Source: an uncultured Collinsella sp. (GTDB taxonomy: Bacteria; Actinomycetota; Coriobacteriia; Coriobacteriales; Coriobacteriaceae). From it: 5,375 nucleotides of DNA. Below the pieces are notes generated by a model, which was given only the letters and a program-made list of their open reading frames with translations, made no database searches and was not told the origin of the DNA. The stretch spans positions 1 to 5,375 of the forward strand of contig URKU01000115.1 of the NCBI GenBank assembly GCA_900548515.1, in the 5' to 3' direction. Both the position numbers and the translations under genes were made by a program. How positions within the stretch are numbered: position 1 is the first letter of the stretch; every line of letters starts with the position of its first letter. Positions 4,632 through 5,375 of the stretch are shown here, piece after piece.

Positions 4632-4789
4632 TGCCAGGAGTGCTGTTTGCGTTTTTAGCACAACTGGCAAGTAGAAACGCGAGTTGGTAGCTCGCCTCTA
4701 CACCGTGCGGAGGTGTTGGTAGCACCCGAGCACAATCTTGATGGTATCACGCCCGCCCGTCTTTTCGGCGGGCGGGTTGCCATTTTTTT
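4632..4789 (+). ncRNA. Candidate small RNA with three interrupted hairpins and repeated TTGGTAG loops
   Basis: Three consecutive two-part hairpins are followed by an intrinsic terminator. Hairpin 1: TGCCAG, GA, GTGCT, 12-nt loop, AGCAC, AA, CTGGCA (4632-4669). Hairpin 2: GTAGA, AAC, GCGAG, loop TTGGTAG, CTCGC, C, TCTAC (4671-4701). Hairpin 3: GTGC, GGA, GGTG, loop TTGGTAG, CACC, CGA, GCAC (4705-4733). Hairpins 2 and 3 carry the identical 7-nt loop on stems of different sequence, as expected if the loop is the functional part. The loops resemble a tRNA D-loop, but no acceptor or T arm can be drawn, so it is not a tRNA. No family recognised. It could be an antisense or protein-binding RNA, or the 3' domain of the longer RNA. 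Confidence 0.5.
4751..4789 (+). terminator. Strong plus-strand intrinsic terminator
   Basis: GCCCGCCCGTC (4751-4761) pairs with GGCGGGCGGGT (4767-4777) in an 11-bp stem, with U-G wobbles in the plus-strand RNA and a TTTTC loop. TGCCA and then seven T (4783-4789) follow. No protein gene on the plus strand ends here, which is the main argument that a non-coding transcript does. Confidence 0.8.
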
Positions 4790-4827
4790 ATGCCTCTACC
4801 TGCGGAAACTATAGTATACCTCAGTAA

Positions 4828-4858
4828 CTCATGCCTCACCGCTCTACCGGGGCATGAG
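4828..4858. repeat. 8-bp inverted repeat downstream of the right-hand gene
   Basis: CTCATGCC (4828-4835) and GGCATGAG (4851-4858) are exact inverted copies around a 15-base loop, beginning 33 bases after the stop of the minus-strand gene. No U tract follows on either strand, so it is more likely an mRNA-end stabilising hairpin or a protein site than an intrinsic terminator. The neighbouring TATAGTATAC (4810-4819) is AT-rich, but I could not assign a -35 on either strand. Confidence 0.35.
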
Positions 4859-4890
4859 CGCTTTACTCCGCCCCGACAGGCAGTTCGAGG

Positions 4891-5375
4891 CTAGCGAGGC
4901 GTGTCGCCGCGAGCGTAATCGCCGCGATCGACGACGCGATCGTCCATCTGTCGCGACACGGCGCTACCGCTGTGCGCCTGGCCGGCGGCGCGAACGCGGT
5001 CGTCGCCGGCATCGACAACGCCGCCGGCGTAACGGTTGCGAATCTCCCTTGCGTAACCGCGCCGGGCAAGAAGCTCATCACGTACGGCGGGATCTTCGAG
5101 CAGATCTTCATCGCACTTCGGTGCAATGAATTTAGGAAACGAATTGTAGGAGACGCCCTTGCTCGCTTTCGCCTGCTCGACCCACGCCGAGTATGCTTTC
5201 TTGAGACGCTTGATGTAAATCTCACAACGTTTCTCGTATGGAAGGGCTCGCTCGGCTTCCAACACGTTATTTCCGAAAGCCGTCTGCAACGACTTCAACG
5301 CGAACCGCCCGTCGAGACGGGTCAAGTTGAAGGTACATTTTGGATTACCGGCCTCTTTGATATCGAGATCTGTCG
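4891..5375 (-). CDS. C-terminal 160 residues of an unidentified protein (5' end beyond window)
   Basis: A minus-strand frame is open from the right edge to TAG at 4893-4891. Its first 110 visible residues look strongly protein-like: mixed, Lys/Glu-rich and helical, with stretches such as LPYEKRCEIYIKRLKKAYSA and SYNSFPKFIAPKCDEDLLED. The last 50 residues (from about YAGGVVDAGDD) are rich in Asp, Gly, Arg and Val and lower in complexity. This may be a disordered tail, or may mark a frameshift just before it: another minus frame stays open to a stop at 4863-4865, ending TLAATRLASLELPVGAE. There is no signal peptide, membrane segment or recognised motif. The in-frame TTG at 5325 is not needed as a start because the frame continues upstream without a stop. 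Transcription leaving this gene would meet the minus-strand terminator near 4549-4571. Confidence 0.7.
   Translation of the reverse strand, partial: TDLDIKEAGNPKCTFNLTRLDGRFALKSLQTAFGNNVLEAERALPYEKRCEIYIKRLKKAYSAWVEQAKASKGVSYNSFPKFIAPKCDEDLLEDPAVRDELLARRGYAREIRNRYAGGVVDAGDDRVRAAGQAHSGSAVSRQMDDRVVDRGDYARGDTPR

Noticed and set aside
4672..4734. tRNA gene: D-loop-like GAGTTGGTAGCTC followed by a 5-bp stem ACACC/GGTGT with 7-nt loop GTGCGGA (U33, anticodon GCG)
   Set aside because: No acceptor stem and no T arm with TTCRA can be placed, and the second TTGGTAG copy is better explained as a repeated hairpin loop.
4655..4783. 42-residue minus-strand ORF starting MATRPPKRRAG
   Set aside because: Its start lies in the T tract of the plus-strand terminator, its composition is Arg/Ser/Thr/Cys-rich as in shadow frames, and it is antisense to the hairpin series; the RNA explanation is stronger.

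Overview
The window looks like accessory or phage-like DNA from a moderately high-GC bacterium. Gut Actinobacteria would fit the codon use and the style of the recombinase and phosphoesterases, but this is an impression from composition, not a proven assignment. No rRNA, tRNA, CRISPR array or complete insertion sequence is visible.

Layout. (1) Bases 1-1520, plus strand: the tail of an unknown gene, then two tandem, paralogous calcineurin-like metallophosphoesterases. The three reading frames are stitched together by stop/start overlaps (ATGA at 73-76, TGATG at 796-800), so they look like one operon. It ends in an 18-bp perfect inverted repeat that serves convergent genes. (2) Bases 1574-2931, minus strand: a 192-residue coiled-coil protein with a structured leader, preceded by a small (194-residue) serine recombinase of the resolvase/invertase class. 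(3) Bases 2932-3184: a divergent control region with two 12-bp perfect palindromes and repeated GGCACT elements, a plausible recombinase binding/crossover region. (4) Bases 3185-3700: very small genes. The best is a 49-residue membrane peptide with a basic tail (plus). It converges on a 22-residue minus ORF whose ribosome binding site lies in a hairpin. A weaker 48-residue minus ORF follows. (5) Bases 3770-4790: about 1 kb with no convincing protein gene but dense RNA-like structure. It starts with a good sigma70-type promoter whose spacer is a palindromic operator and ends in a strong plus-strand terminator. I read it as one long non-coding RNA, or a long RNA followed by a 158-nt small RNA. 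(6) Bases 4891-5375, minus strand: the C-terminal 160 residues of an unrecognised protein running in from the right edge.

The most interesting content is the non-coding block. Its long hairpin at 4353-4384 contains a pair that is a G-U wobble only in the plus-strand RNA. The small RNA at 4632-4789 has three interrupted hairpins in a row, two with identical TTGGTAG loops. In size, ornateness and phage-like setting it resembles the large ornate RNAs of phages and mobile DNA (GOLLD, ROOL), but I see no sequence proof of membership. A second theme is that the recombinase and coiled-coil segment is bracketed by two copies of a TTCTAGAAAC...CCTAG motif (1515 and 3689), which might mark a mobile or invertible cassette.
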